Source: Rhizobium sp. TH135
GTDB taxonomy: Bacteria > Pseudomonadota > Alphaproteobacteria > Rhizobiales > Rhizobiaceae
Direction of reading: 5' to 3'
Assembly (NCBI RefSeq): GCF_002855515.1
Contig: NZ_PKRP01000003.1
Location: forward strand, 682,001 to 746,000
DNA: 64,000 nt
Shown: piece after piece, positions 17,432 to 26,256 of the stretch
How positions within the stretch are numbered: the stretch's first letter is position 1
Layout: each line of letters opens with the position of its first letter
The notes under the pieces: model-generated
Seen by the model: only the letters and a program-made list of their open reading frames with translations
What the model was told of the DNA's origin: nothing
The model's database searches: none
Made by a program: the position numbers and the translations under genes

Positions 17432-20400
17432 ATGGCGAACAAGAAGTCCGACTCGATTGACGAGAACGCGTTCCAGGCTCTCGAGGCGGCCCTGAGCATC
17501 GATTTCGACGGCGAGGAAGCCGCCGCGCCTGTCAAGGCTCGGTCCCAAGCTCGCGGCCCGGAGGCACCTGTGTCAGATAGTATCCCGCGTTCTGCCTCGA
17601 AGAAGTCCATAGAGCGTCGTTCCGCACGCGCCGGTGAATTGAACCCGGAGCCGGCTCCCAAGGCTCCCGCCTTCGCGCCCGCCAATGACGGTTCCCGCCG
17701 CACGCCCTCCGCCATCCTGAAATCTCTCGACGGTGCCTCGCTCACGTCGGCGCTGCGCAATGCTGCAGTCGTTTCCGCTCTGTGGGTGCTCGGCGCCCTC
17801 GGCCTGACGCAGCTTCTTTACGGTGGCGCGATCTGGCAGGCGCCTTCGGTTGCCGACATCGTTGCCATGCCCGGCGTGGTCGCCATCGTCGTCGGCACCT
17901 TCCTGCCGATCATGCTGTTCTTCGCCTTCGCCATCATGATGGCGCGCGCTCATGACCTGCGCAACGCCGCGCGCTCCATGGCGGAAGTAGCGCTGCGCCT
18001 GGCGGAGCCAGAAACCATCGCCTCCGAACGCATCATGACCGTCGGTCAGGCCGTGCGCCGTGAAGTCTCGGCCATGAACGAGGGCATCGAGCGCACGATT
18101 GCGCGTGCCACCGAACTTGAGACGCTGGTCCATTCGGAAGTGACGGCGCTGGAGCGCAGCTACACCGACAATGAACTGCGTGTCCGTGGACTCGTCCACG
18201 AACTCGGTGCGGAACGCGATGCGATCGTCAATCATGCCGAGCGAATCCGCTCGTCGATCGTGGGTGCCCACGAGCAGCTGAAGGAAGAGCTGTCGCTTGC
18301 GACCGAAGAAATCTCGGTACGCCTGCAGACCTCGGGCGAAGCCTTTGCCTCGATGATCGACATGCGCGCTGCAACGATCATGGAAAAGTCGGATGCAGCC
18401 GTGACCGCACTCGGATCGCTGCTGTCCCACAAGACGGAAAACATGGTCCAGACGCTGGCCGCGTCCGGCATGTCGCTCTCCAACGAATTCGACACACAGC
18501 TTCAGTCGCTGACCTCGACACTCAGCCAGCGCGGTCGCGAACTGCTCGGCGAATTCGAGACGCGGGCCTCCACGCTCGACAGCAACACCGAGAAGCTGAA
18601 TGCAGCTCTCAACGAACGCGCACGCCAGCTCAACGAAACCCTCGTCGAGCGCACCCGTGATATCGCCGAGACCTTGAAGGGCAGCGAAGGCTCGATCAAC
18701 TCGTCGCTCGACGACGTGCTGTCGCGCCTCAACAGCTCGCTCGACGAGCGCGGCCGCAGCTTCCGCCAGAGCCTTCAGGCGAGCGCCGACGACGCGATCG
18801 TCGATCTCGACCTGCGCTCGGGCCTCTTCGAGGACCGCTTCCAGACGACCATCGGCCAGATCAACGCGACCTTCGACCAACGCGTGGCCGAGTTCGCCAG
18901 CGCCTTCGACCAGCGCTCCGGCTCGCTCGATTCCAAGCTGATGGAAAGCCTCGCCCGCATCAACGAAACGGTGAACGGCGGAACGGATTCGATCAGCGGC
19001 ATCCTGAATTCGAGCATCGAACGCCTCGGCTCCACCCTCACCGACCAGTCGCTCGCCATCGCGATGACGCTGAGCACCAGCCAGGAAATGCTCGACAGCT
19101 CGATGTCCGACCGCGCGCAGGAAATTGCAGACGCGATGTCGGCCCGTGCGGCGGCCCTCACCGAGAGCTTGGAAAGCGCCCAGAAGCGCATCGACCAGGT
19201 TATGGAAGAGCGCAGTGGCTCGCTCTACAATGCCCTCAGCGACAACCAGTCTCGCTTCGAACAGACACTCTCGAGCCGCGCCGAACACATCGTCAACGCA
19301 CTCGAAGCCAACCAGGACCGCTTCGCCGAAACCCTCGACGTCAAGGCCCGTGGCATCGCAAGCCTCGTCGAGGGTCAAAGCGAGATCCTGATCGATGCGC
19401 TGAACACCAAGAGCCTCGAACTCGACCTCACGCTGACGGCCCGCACCCAGGATCTTTTCGAGACCCTCAACGACAGCCAGCGTCGTATCGATGAAACACT
19501 GAGCCAGCGCGCCTCTTCTATCATCGAGACCGTGGCCGATGCCGACCGTCGTATTGACGCGGCCTTCGCTGAAAAGGCCGAAGCGATCCGCAACGCCTAT
19601 GGTGAAAACCAGGAGCGCCTTGAACTTTCGCTCGCGAGCCACACCTCCTACCTGTCTTCAACACTGGAAGACGCGACCGGCGAGATCGAGCGAAACCTCG
19701 GCCAGTCGTCCGGCCGCATTGCTGAAACGGTCGCCGCTGGCATTACCGGTCTCGGCGATGCGCTCGGTGGCAGCGAACAGCGGCTCGACAGCATGCTGGC
19801 TGCGGCGTCGAACACCATTTCGAATACGCTGGAAGACAATGCGGCCCGCATCGCCAGCACGCTGAAATCAGGCGTGGACGATATCGACGGCCGGATTGCC
19901 GACACCAACTTCACGCTGAAAACCAGCCTGGACACGGCGACCAATGCTCTGGCGACCACCCTCGGCGACAACACCGACCGGATTTCGCAGACGATCACCT
20001 CTGGCGTGGCCGCGATTGATGACCGTCTGATCGACACCCATGAGCGCATCCGTGCGACGCTCGACGATCGCACGCAAGCCATCACGGCCTCGCTCGGCGA
20101 TGCCCGCGATGCGCTGGAAACCACACTCAGCGAACATGCGACCTCCATCGGCGCATCCGTCGCCGCCAGCGCCGGCATGCTTGAGATGAGCCTCGAGGAT
20201 CACGAGGAAAACCTCCGCAAGGCCATCGACGCCAGCAGCCGCGCGCTCGACGAGCGCCTGCGTGGTACGGCCGGTGCGCTGACGGATCAGATCCGCGAAG
20301 CGGCTGACGACATCACCCGCTCTGCCCAGGGCTTCTCCGGCACGGTCGAACAGTCCGTCTCCGGCATGACCATCCGCCTCGACGAAACCAGCACCCGCAT

Positions 20401-23278
20401 CGAGCAAAGCTTGGGAACTTTGGAAGACCGTCTCCGCAACGGCCTTGATGGCGTCGACGCCCGCGTCAATGATGCCGGCGAGAAGTTTGCCGCCCGTCTG
20501 GACGAGAAGGTGTCGAACATCGAACGCGTTGGTGACGAAGCTTCCATGCGCGTCGCGCAGGTGCTCGACGAAGGTGTGAACCGCGTCTCCGAGACCTTCG
20601 ATACCCGCACCCCGGTGATCGAAGAGCGTCTGGCGACCATGGACCGGGCGCTCAACATCGGCCTTGAAAACGTCAACCGCACCATCGAAGGCAAGGCTGC
20701 AGGCCTGGCGACTGCCCTGCGCAGCGCCGTGACCGACGCCGCCCGTGACCTCGATGCCGAGGCTCAGCGCTCGGTCGATCGCCTGGCATCCACCACCTCG
20801 CAGTTTGCCGAGCAGATCGGCGAACGTAGCGCGGAACTCAATCGCACGGTCGAAGAGCGTTCCGAAGACCTGGCGCGGCGCATCACTGAAACCCAGAACC
20901 GCCTTGCCGGACAGGCTGCGACAATCGCTGAAACATTCTCGCAGGCCGGCGATGTCATCAGCAACAAGGTGAACCAGGCAGAAGCCCTTGTTACCGCCCA
21001 GGTGGCCAACCTTTCGGGCACTCTTGGCGAAGTGAGCACCACGCTGGAGCAGCGAGCCGCCGCGATCCGTGAAGCGATCTCCGGCAACACGCAGGAACTC
21101 GCCACTGCCATGAACGCAGCAGAGAAGGCACTCGAGGCTCGCGGCAACTCCATCCGCGATGCGATTTCCGGCAATACCCAGGAACTCGCCGTCACCATGA
21201 ACGCGGTCGAAAAGGCGCTCGAAGCCCGTGGCAATTCGATCCGCTCGGTTCTCGACGATCGCACCCGCGAGCTGAACTCGATGCTCTCGACCCGCTCGGC
21301 GGAACTCTCGCGCCTGATCGACGAGAAGGCAGCACCCGTGGTCGCCGCCTATGCCGAGACAGGCCGCGTCGCCGCCGAACAGATCACCGCTGCCGCAGAA
21401 CAGAGCGCCGAGCGCCTGCGTTCCGAAAACGCTGCCCTCGTCGACGCGATCAGCCAGCGCACGGATCGCACTGTGTCGACCCTCGGCACCGCCGAGCAAA
21501 ACCTGGTTGCCAGCGCCTCGCAGCTCATCGAACGCCTCGGCGACAGCAATGCCGGCCTGTCTTCGATGATCGATCAGGCCGTGCAGAGCATCGGCTCCCT
21601 CGACAGCCGCCTCGGCGCAACCGCGAACCGCTTCAACGAGACGGCGACCCAGGCGACGGACATGCTGTCCACCTCGAACCGCCTGCTCGACGACAAGCTC
21701 GGCCGCCTGACCGCCATCTCCGGCGAAACGCTGCAGCAGGTCTCCTCGATCGTCAGCCGCTTCGGTGACCACACCCAGGTCCTCGGCAAGGCGTCCGAGC
21801 TTCTATCCGCTGCCCAGTCGAACCTTGTCGGCACGCTCGAAGAGCGCCAGCAGGCGCTGCGCGATCTCTCCATCGGCCTCGTGAAGCGCTCGGAAGAAAT
21901 CGAGACGACGATGCAGGGTCTCGGCAAGATGGTGGAAACCGCCTTCGACCGCGCCGAACAACGCTCCGGTCAGATGGCCGGCAACCTGCGCCAGAGCGTC
22001 CAGGCCTCCTTTACCGATATCGGCCAGATCCTGGGCGAGACGGAAAAGCGCGCCCAGTCGACGGCAACCAATATGCGCGAAAGCGTTCAGGCCTCCTTCG
22101 CTGACATCGGCCAGGTGCTCGGAGAGACGGAAAAGAAGGCGCAGATTACAGCCGCCAATATGCGCAACGCCCTGCTCTCTGCCGAACAGGAAGCCCAGCA
22201 GTCGATCGACAAGACGCTGACCGAGGCCGAGAAGCGGTCCGGCGAACTCGCCAACCGTCTGCGTGGCGGCCTCGCCGTCTCCTTGAGCGACATCGACCGT
22301 CTCCTCGGCGAAGCGGGTCGCAAGTCCGAAGGTGCAGCGCTCGCCCTGCGCGAAGCCATGCAGAGCGCCGTGGACGAAGCTGTCGCACGCTTCAGCGGCG
22401 CAACCGACGAGATCCGCCGCTCGGCTGTCGACATCCGCAAGGAACTCGACCTGACGCGCAACGAACTGAAGCGCGGTGCCTTCGACTTGCCTGAGGAAGC
22501 CAAGGAAAGTGCGGCCCAGATGCGCCGCGCCGTGTCCGAGCAGATCAAGGCCCTGCAGGACATCTCGCAGCTCGTCGGCCGCACCAGCCAGACGCTGGAA
22601 ATCTCTGAGCCAGTAGCCCGTCGTCTGGCCGAAGCCCAGCCAGAGCCCGTTCGTCGCCAGCCGGCCGCACCGCAGCCACAGCCACAGCCGGCGCCGCAGA
22701 TCCGCCAGAGCGAAAGCCTCGGCCTTCGCGGCAGCCTCGGCGCAACCGACGCCTATAACCAATCGACGGCCGCGACCACGCGCGCCGAAGGTGGTGGCTG
22801 GATCAGCGACCTCCTGCGTGGCGCCTCCCGTGAAGAGCCCGCTGAAACCGCGCCTGCCCGTCCGGCCCCTGCCCCGCAGCGCCCGGTCGCCGAAGCCCCG
22901 GCGGCACGCCAGAGCGATACCCGCAATCCGCGCCACATGGTCGAATCGCTGAATTCGCTCTCGGTCGACATTGCACGCGCCATCGACCACGATGCCTCGG
23001 TCGACCTCTGGCGCCGCTACCAGCGCGGCGAGCGCGACATCTTCACCCGTCGCCTCTACACGCTGAAGGGCCAGCAGACCTTCGACGAGATCAAGCGCAA
23101 GTATGACCGCGAGCCGGAATTCCGCGTCGCCGTCGATCGCTACATCGCCGATTTCGAAAAGCTTCTGGCAGACGTCGCCCGCACCGATCGCGACAAGTCG
23201 ATCACCCAGTCCTACCTGACGTCGGACACGGGCAAGGTCTACACCATGCTCGCCCACGCAGCTGGCCGTTTCAGCTGA
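17432..23278 (+). CDS. gpr: Giant membrane-anchored coiled-coil protein, growth pole ring (GPR/RgsE) type
   Basis: A 1,948-residue protein resembling Agrobacterium GPR and Sinorhizobium RgsE, large proteins that form a ring at the growing pole and support polar elongation. A charged cytoplasmic N-terminus (about 105 residues) leads to two transmembrane helices (about 110-132 and 149-173). About 1,450 residues of apolipoprotein-like amphipathic repeats follow, full of patterns such as LDERGRSFRQSL and IAETLKGSEGSI. A Pro/Gln-rich linker (about 1,730-1,830) precedes a conserved C-terminal domain (about 1,833-1,948, with DLWRRYQRGERDIFTRRLY). Two pairs of tandem 29-residue repeats stand out (21065-21238 and 21983-22156). 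The assignment comes from architecture and memory, not from an alignment. Confidence 0.8.
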   Translation: MANKKSDSIDENAFQALEAALSIDFDGEEAAAPVKARSQARGPEAPVSDSIPRSASKKSIERRSARAGELNPEPAPKAPAFAPANDGSRRTPSAILKSLDGASLTSALRNAAVVSALWVLGALGLTQLLYGGAIWQAPSVADIVAMPGVVAIVVGTFLPIMLFFAFAIMMARAHDLRNAARSMAEVALRLAEPETIASERIMTVGQAVRREVSAMNEGIERTIARATELETLVHSEVTALERSYTDNELRVRGLVHELGAERDAIVNHAERIRSSIVGAHEQLKEELSLATEEISVRLQTSGEAFASMIDMRAATIMEKSDAAVTALGSLLSHKTENMVQTLAASGMSLSNEFDTQLQSLTSTLSQRGRELLGEFETRASTLDSNTEKLNAALNERARQLNETLVERTRDIAETLKGSEGSINSSLDDVLSRLNSSLDERGRSFRQSLQASADDAIVDLDLRSGLFEDRFQTTIGQINATFDQRVAEFASAFDQRSGSLDSKLMESLARINETVNGGTDSISGILNSSIERLGSTLTDQSLAIAMTLSTSQEMLDSSMSDRAQEIADAMSARAAALTESLESAQKRIDQVMEERSGSLYNALSDNQSRFEQTLSSRAEHIVNALEANQDRFAETLDVKARGIASLVEGQSEILIDALNTKSLELDLTLTARTQDLFETLNDSQRRIDETLSQRASSIIETVADADRRIDAAFAEKAEAIRNAYGENQERLELSLASHTSYLSSTLEDATGEIERNLGQSSGRIAETVAAGITGLGDALGGSEQRLDSMLAAASNTISNTLEDNAARIASTLKSGVDDIDGRIADTNFTLKTSLDTATNALATTLGDNTDRISQTITSGVAAIDDRLIDTHERIRATLDDRTQAITASLGDARDALETTLSEHATSIGASVAASAGMLEMSLEDHEENLRKAIDASSRALDERLRGTAGALTDQIREAADDITRSAQGFSGTVEQSVSGMTIRLDETSTRIEQSLGTLEDRLRNGLDGVDARVNDAGEKFAARLDEKVSNIERVGDEASMRVAQVLDEGVNRVSETFDTRTPVIEERLATMDRALNIGLENVNRTIEGKAAGLATALRSAVTDAARDLDAEAQRSVDRLASTTSQFAEQIGERSAELNRTVEERSEDLARRITETQNRLAGQAATIAETFSQAGDVISNKVNQAEALVTAQVANLSGTLGEVSTTLEQRAAAIREAISGNTQELATAMNAAEKALEARGNSIRDAISGNTQELAVTMNAVEKALEARGNSIRSVLDDRTRELNSMLSTRSAELSRLIDEKAAPVVAAYAETGRVAAEQITAAAEQSAERLRSENAALVDAISQRTDRTVSTLGTAEQNLVASASQLIERLGDSNAGLSSMIDQAVQSIGSLDSRLGATANRFNETATQATDMLSTSNRLLDDKLGRLTAISGETLQQVSSIVSRFGDHTQVLGKASELLSAAQSNLVGTLEERQQALRDLSIGLVKRSEEIETTMQGLGKMVETAFDRAEQRSGQMAGNLRQSVQASFTDIGQILGETEKRAQSTATNMRESVQASFADIGQVLGETEKKAQITAANMRNALLSAEQEAQQSIDKTLTEAEKRSGELANRLRGGLAVSLSDIDRLLGEAGRKSEGAALALREAMQSAVDEAVARFSGATDEIRRSAVDIRKELDLTRNELKRGAFDLPEEAKESAAQMRRAVSEQIKALQDISQLVGRTSQTLEISEPVARRLAEAQPEPVRRQPAAPQPQPQPAPQIRQSESLGLRGSLGATDAYNQSTAATTRAEGGGWISDLLRGASREEPAETAPARPAPAPQRPVAEAPAARQSDTRNPRHMVESLNSLSVDIARAIDHDASVDLWRRYQRGERDIFTRRLYTLKGQQTFDEIKRKYDREPEFRVAVDRYIADFEKLLADVARTDRDKSITQSYLTSDTGKVYTMLAHAAGRFS
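21065..21238 (+). repeat. Tandem pair of 29-residue (87-bp) repeats in the GPR-like gene
   Basis: Residues 1212-1240 and 1241-1269 are almost identical: both begin IR(E/D)AISGNTQELA and end EKALEARGNS. The 87-base period fits a recent internal duplication within the coiled-coil rod. Confidence 0.85.
21983..22156 (+). repeat. Second tandem pair of 29-residue repeats in the GPR-like gene
   Basis: Residues 1518-1546 and 1547-1575 match closely: N(L/M)R(Q/E)SVQASF followed by DIGQ(I/V)LGETEK. The unit length is again 29 residues, the same period as the pair at 21065-21238 though the sequence differs. Confidence 0.85.
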
Positions 23279-23328
23279 TAACTAACCGATACGGGAGCCG
23301 GTCAACCGGCTTCCGGCATGCCAAAAGA

Positions 23329-23366
23329 AAACCCCGGATCATATACTGATCCGGGGTTTCTCTTTT
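23329..23366. terminator. Bidirectional terminator after the GPR-like gene
   Basis: A 13-bp perfect stem AAACCCCGGATCA / TGATCCGGGGTTT with a TATAC loop, followed by TCTCTTTT on the plus strand and a T-rich tract on the minus strand. It lies between convergent genes. Confidence 0.88.
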
Positions 23367-23400
23367 GTCAGACTGCTAACTGGCTAAGCCTTGAGAGGCT

Positions 23401-24066
23401 TCAGATCGACTGCAGCGTCCAGGCGACGATATCACCGGTCACGCGTGCGAAAGCACGGTCGAGTGCTGCTACATAGGCTGCGTTGTCGGACCCTGTCGAC
23501 GGCACCTCCGCCTTGAACACCCGCTGCGCCTTGACGGTGCCGTTGCGATCATTGAGCAGCTTCGCCGAGATTTCGACCACGCCGCGATCGCCACCTTCGG
23601 CCGAGATTTCAAAGGCCCTGACATCGGTGATCAGCTGGAAGTCGATCGCCAGACCCTGCCCCGGCCGCCCGACGCCGCCGAGGCGTCCGGTGTTCTCGAA
23701 GGCTTCGACGAGCTTCGACTGAACGACCCGCGTCAGGCGATCGCTCCACTGCGATTGCGAGAGATAACGGATCTCCGCGCCGGATACACGCACCAGGATC
23801 TGCTCGCTATCGAGCGCCTTGAGCGCCGACGGATCAGCCACCAGGAGCTGCCGGTTGCGGGCGCTTGCATTGGTCGCGACATCGCTTACCGAAGCCGTGA
23901 GGTCGAATGTATCGTTGTTCGCTTTGGACCCACAGGCTGCCAGGCCGAGGCCGAGGCTTGGGATCAGCACCGAAGCCACAAGCAGCCGCCGGAGCTTTGC
24001 CACGCCTTCGGAGCCGTTGACGCCGATCCTGTCCATTCTGTCGTCCTTCCCGGTGGTTCTCGTCAT
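23401..24066 (-). CDS. ABC transporter auxiliary lipoprotein of the MCE/Mla system (PqiC-like)
   Basis: The 221-residue lipoprotein has a hydrophobic N-terminal region ending in a lipobox, LGLAAC, so it should be acylated and anchored in a membrane facing the periplasm. The remainder fits the ABC-type transport auxiliary (DUF330/PqiC) family, with a beta-rich core (QILVRVSGAEIRYLSQSQW, LAIDFQLITDVRAFEIS). The frame starts 4 bases inside the MCE gene (ATGA overlap); an ATG ten codons later is an alternative start. It is the last gene of a four-gene transporter operon, and such lipoproteins probably link MCE complexes to the outer membrane. Confidence 0.88.
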   Translation of the reverse strand: MTRTTGKDDRMDRIGVNGSEGVAKLRRLLVASVLIPSLGLGLAACGSKANNDTFDLTASVSDVATNASARNRQLLVADPSALKALDSEQILVRVSGAEIRYLSQSQWSDRLTRVVQSKLVEAFENTGRLGGVGRPGQGLAIDFQLITDVRAFEISAEGGDRGVVEISAKLLNDRNGTVKAQRVFKAEVPSTGSDNAAYVAALDRAFARVTGDIVAWTLQSI

Positions 24067-25436
24067 CGGCGTGTCCGTCCGTCAAATTCCTTGACCGTAT
24101 CGCCGCCGAAAAGCAGGCGCTGCGGGTCGTCGTCGAAATTGGTGATCGCGTCGTTCAGGCCGCGAACGGTGTTGCGGGTATCGTTCACCAGCGTCTGGAT
24201 GTCACGCAGGCCTGTCGCCGAGAAGCGCTGCAGGTTGGCCGCAATCGGTCCAATCTGGGCGTTGAGGTTCTCGGCCGTCATGCGGATAGCTTCAAGTGTC
24301 TTGCGGGCTTCCACGCTGAGCGAATTTGCATCACCCGAGCCAAGGAACGCATCAACCTTCCTAAGGATCCCGTCGACCTGTTGGGATGAGTTGTTCAGAC
24401 GGTTTGCAAGCTGGGTGAAGTCGTCGATGGCCTTGTCGATGTCGTCACGACGGCCTGTAATGCTGTCCGAAAGTTCGCGGAAGCCCGCGATCGCCTTGCG
24501 GGCATCGGCAGAAGCGATCGACGCATCGTCAACGACCTGGCCAATCTTCTGGCTGTCGACCGCGTCGATGAGCGACGAGACCTTCTGGAGCGTCTGATCG
24601 GCATTGTTGCCGAAGCGCTGGAAGGTGTCAGCCGTTTCGCGGAAGCTGTCGATCGCAGGACCGATGCGGTTCGAAGCGTCGGCGAAGCTGGCCGTTGCTC
24701 GTTCGGTATTGGTCAGGATCTGGTCGATCTTCTCGGAGTTGAGCGCCCTGAAGAGATCCTCGGCTGCCGCAAGCGTCGTATCGAGGCGGCCGGAGAGACC
24801 GGACACGGAATCCGATAGCGAGCTGACGCTCTTCAGGAATTCGTCGATCCCCTTGGCATTGTCGGCGAGCGACTTGGAGAAGGTCTCGGCATTGCGAACG
24901 GTGTTGGTGAGCGGTGCGCGGGCATCGGCAATGAAGCCCTGAAGCTCGGCCACGGCACCATCAGCGCGCTGCAAGATGCGGTCGGCGGTCGTCAAGAGGT
25001 TGGTCACGCTGGATTGTTCAGCCGTCAGGATAGCCGGTTCGCCCGTGTCCATGGCACGCTGCAGGATGGGATCACCGGAGCCCGGACCGCCGCCGGAAAG
25101 CTCGACATAAGCAGCGCCTGTCAGCCCCTGGATTTCGAGCACCGCGGTGGTGCCGGATGTCACAGGAGCGTCGGCGCGGACCTCGGTGAAGGCGACCGAG
25201 AAATTCGGATCTTCATTGTCGATATATAGATTGCGGACGGAGCCGACCGAAATGCCGTTGAAGCGAACCGGCGACCCGATGCTAAGGCCATTGGCCGATC
25301 CCGGAATGCGAATGGCAAGCGGCGCCATCTCGCCACCGCGTCCATATTCGGCCATCCAATAGACGAAGCCAAAGGCGGCCCCGATGACCAGCATCGTGAA
25401 AAAACCGACTATGGCGTAATTGGCTTTGGTTTCCAT
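24063..25436 (-). CDS. MlaD/MCE-family substrate-binding protein
   Basis: The 457-residue protein has one N-terminal transmembrane helix (AIVGFFTMLVIGAAFGFVYW) and one MCE domain (about residues 38-118, with GLSIGSPVRFNGISVGSV and LEIQGLTGAAYVELSGG). A long helical region rich in alanine, serine and aspartate follows, like the extended helices with which MCE proteins build periplasmic tunnels. It would bind and pass lipids between the inner and outer membranes, driven by the ATPase and permease encoded upstream. It starts 3 bases after the ATPase stop and overlaps the lipoprotein gene by 4 bases. Confidence 0.93.
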   Translation of the reverse strand: METKANYAIVGFFTMLVIGAAFGFVYWMAEYGRGGEMAPLAIRIPGSANGLSIGSPVRFNGISVGSVRNLYIDNEDPNFSVAFTEVRADAPVTSGTTAVLEIQGLTGAAYVELSGGGPGSGDPILQRAMDTGEPAILTAEQSSVTNLLTTADRILQRADGAVAELQGFIADARAPLTNTVRNAETFSKSLADNAKGIDEFLKSVSSLSDSVSGLSGRLDTTLAAAEDLFRALNSEKIDQILTNTERATASFADASNRIGPAIDSFRETADTFQRFGNNADQTLQKVSSLIDAVDSQKIGQVVDDASIASADARKAIAGFRELSDSITGRRDDIDKAIDDFTQLANRLNNSSQQVDGILRKVDAFLGSGDANSLSVEARKTLEAIRMTAENLNAQIGPIAANLQRFSATGLRDIQTLVNDTRNTVRGLNDAITNFDDDPQRLLFGGDTVKEFDGRTRR

Positions 25437-25439
25437 GGC

Positions 25440-26249
25440 TCACTCTACCGGATGTCCGGCGGAAGGCTCCGCCCGGGGAATGGAACGGGCACGCTTGCCC
25501 TTGAAATAGGATTGCACCCACTCGTCGTCGAAGGCGAGCATGTCGTCCAGCGTCCCCTCGACCAGAACGCGCTTCTGTCCCAGAACCGCAATACGGTCGC
25601 AGACGGAAAACAGGCTGTCGAGATCATGGGTCACCATATAGACCGTCAATCCCAGCGTATCGCGCAGCTGCGCGATCAATTCATCGAATTCGGCGGCCCC
25701 GATCGGATCGAGGCCGGAGGTTGGTTCGTCGAGAAAGACGAGATCCGGATCGAGCGCCAGCGCACGCGCAAGTGCAGCACGCTTGATCATGCCGCCCGAG
25801 AGTTCGGACGGATATTTGTCCGCAGCATCGGGATGGAGCCCGACCAGCTCGATCTTGAGATAGGCAAGCTCATCCATCAGCCATTGCGGCAGATCCAGAT
25901 ATTCACGCATCGGCAGCTGGATGTTTTCCTTCACAGTGAGTGAGGAAAATAGGGCGCCGTGCTGGAAAAGAACCCCCAGGCGAGTGTCGAGTGTCATGCG
26001 TTGCAGGTCATCGACCGCATCGTAGTCCGCACCGAGGATCTCGATCTTGCCGGAGCGGCGCGGCAGGAGGCGCAGAACAGTGCGCATCAGAACGGACTTG
26101 CCCGCGCCGGATGCGCCGACGAAGCCGAGGATCTCGCCGCGGTAGATATCAAGGTTCAGCTTGTCGAGAACGATCTTCTCGCCGAAGCCGACGGTCAGAT
26201 CTTTCACCGACAGGATGACTTCGCGATCTTGGGAAGGTCTGGTGTTCAT
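25440..26249 (-). CDS. MlaF-type ABC transporter ATP-binding protein
   Basis: The 269-residue ATPase starts MNTRPSQDREVILSVKDLTV. It has Walker A GASGAGKS, the Q-loop at LFQHGALFSSLTV, the ABC signature LSGGMIKRAALARALA, Walker B DLVFLDEPTSGLDP and the switch His in MVTHDLDSLF. LFQHGALFSSLTV is typical of the Mla/Ttg2 lipid-transport ATPases. The frame extends upstream into the permease gene, but the ATG at 26247-26249 is the natural start. It is the second gene of the operon: permease, ATPase, MCE protein, lipoprotein. Confidence 0.94.
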   Translation of the reverse strand: MNTRPSQDREVILSVKDLTVGFGEKIVLDKLNLDIYRGEILGFVGASGAGKSVLMRTVLRLLPRRSGKIEILGADYDAVDDLQRMTLDTRLGVLFQHGALFSSLTVKENIQLPMREYLDLPQWLMDELAYLKIELVGLHPDAADKYPSELSGGMIKRAALARALALDPDLVFLDEPTSGLDPIGAAEFDELIAQLRDTLGLTVYMVTHDLDSLFSVCDRIAVLGQKRVLVEGTLDDMLAFDDEWVQSYFKGKRARSIPRAEPSAGHPVE

Positions 26250-26256
26250 CTGGCCC

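Noticed and set aside
17573..21772. Very long open frames (689 and 634 codons) on the minus strand inside the GPR-like gene
   Set aside because: They are antisense shadows created by GC-rich codon bias and repeats; their products are rich in His, Arg and Gly without domains.
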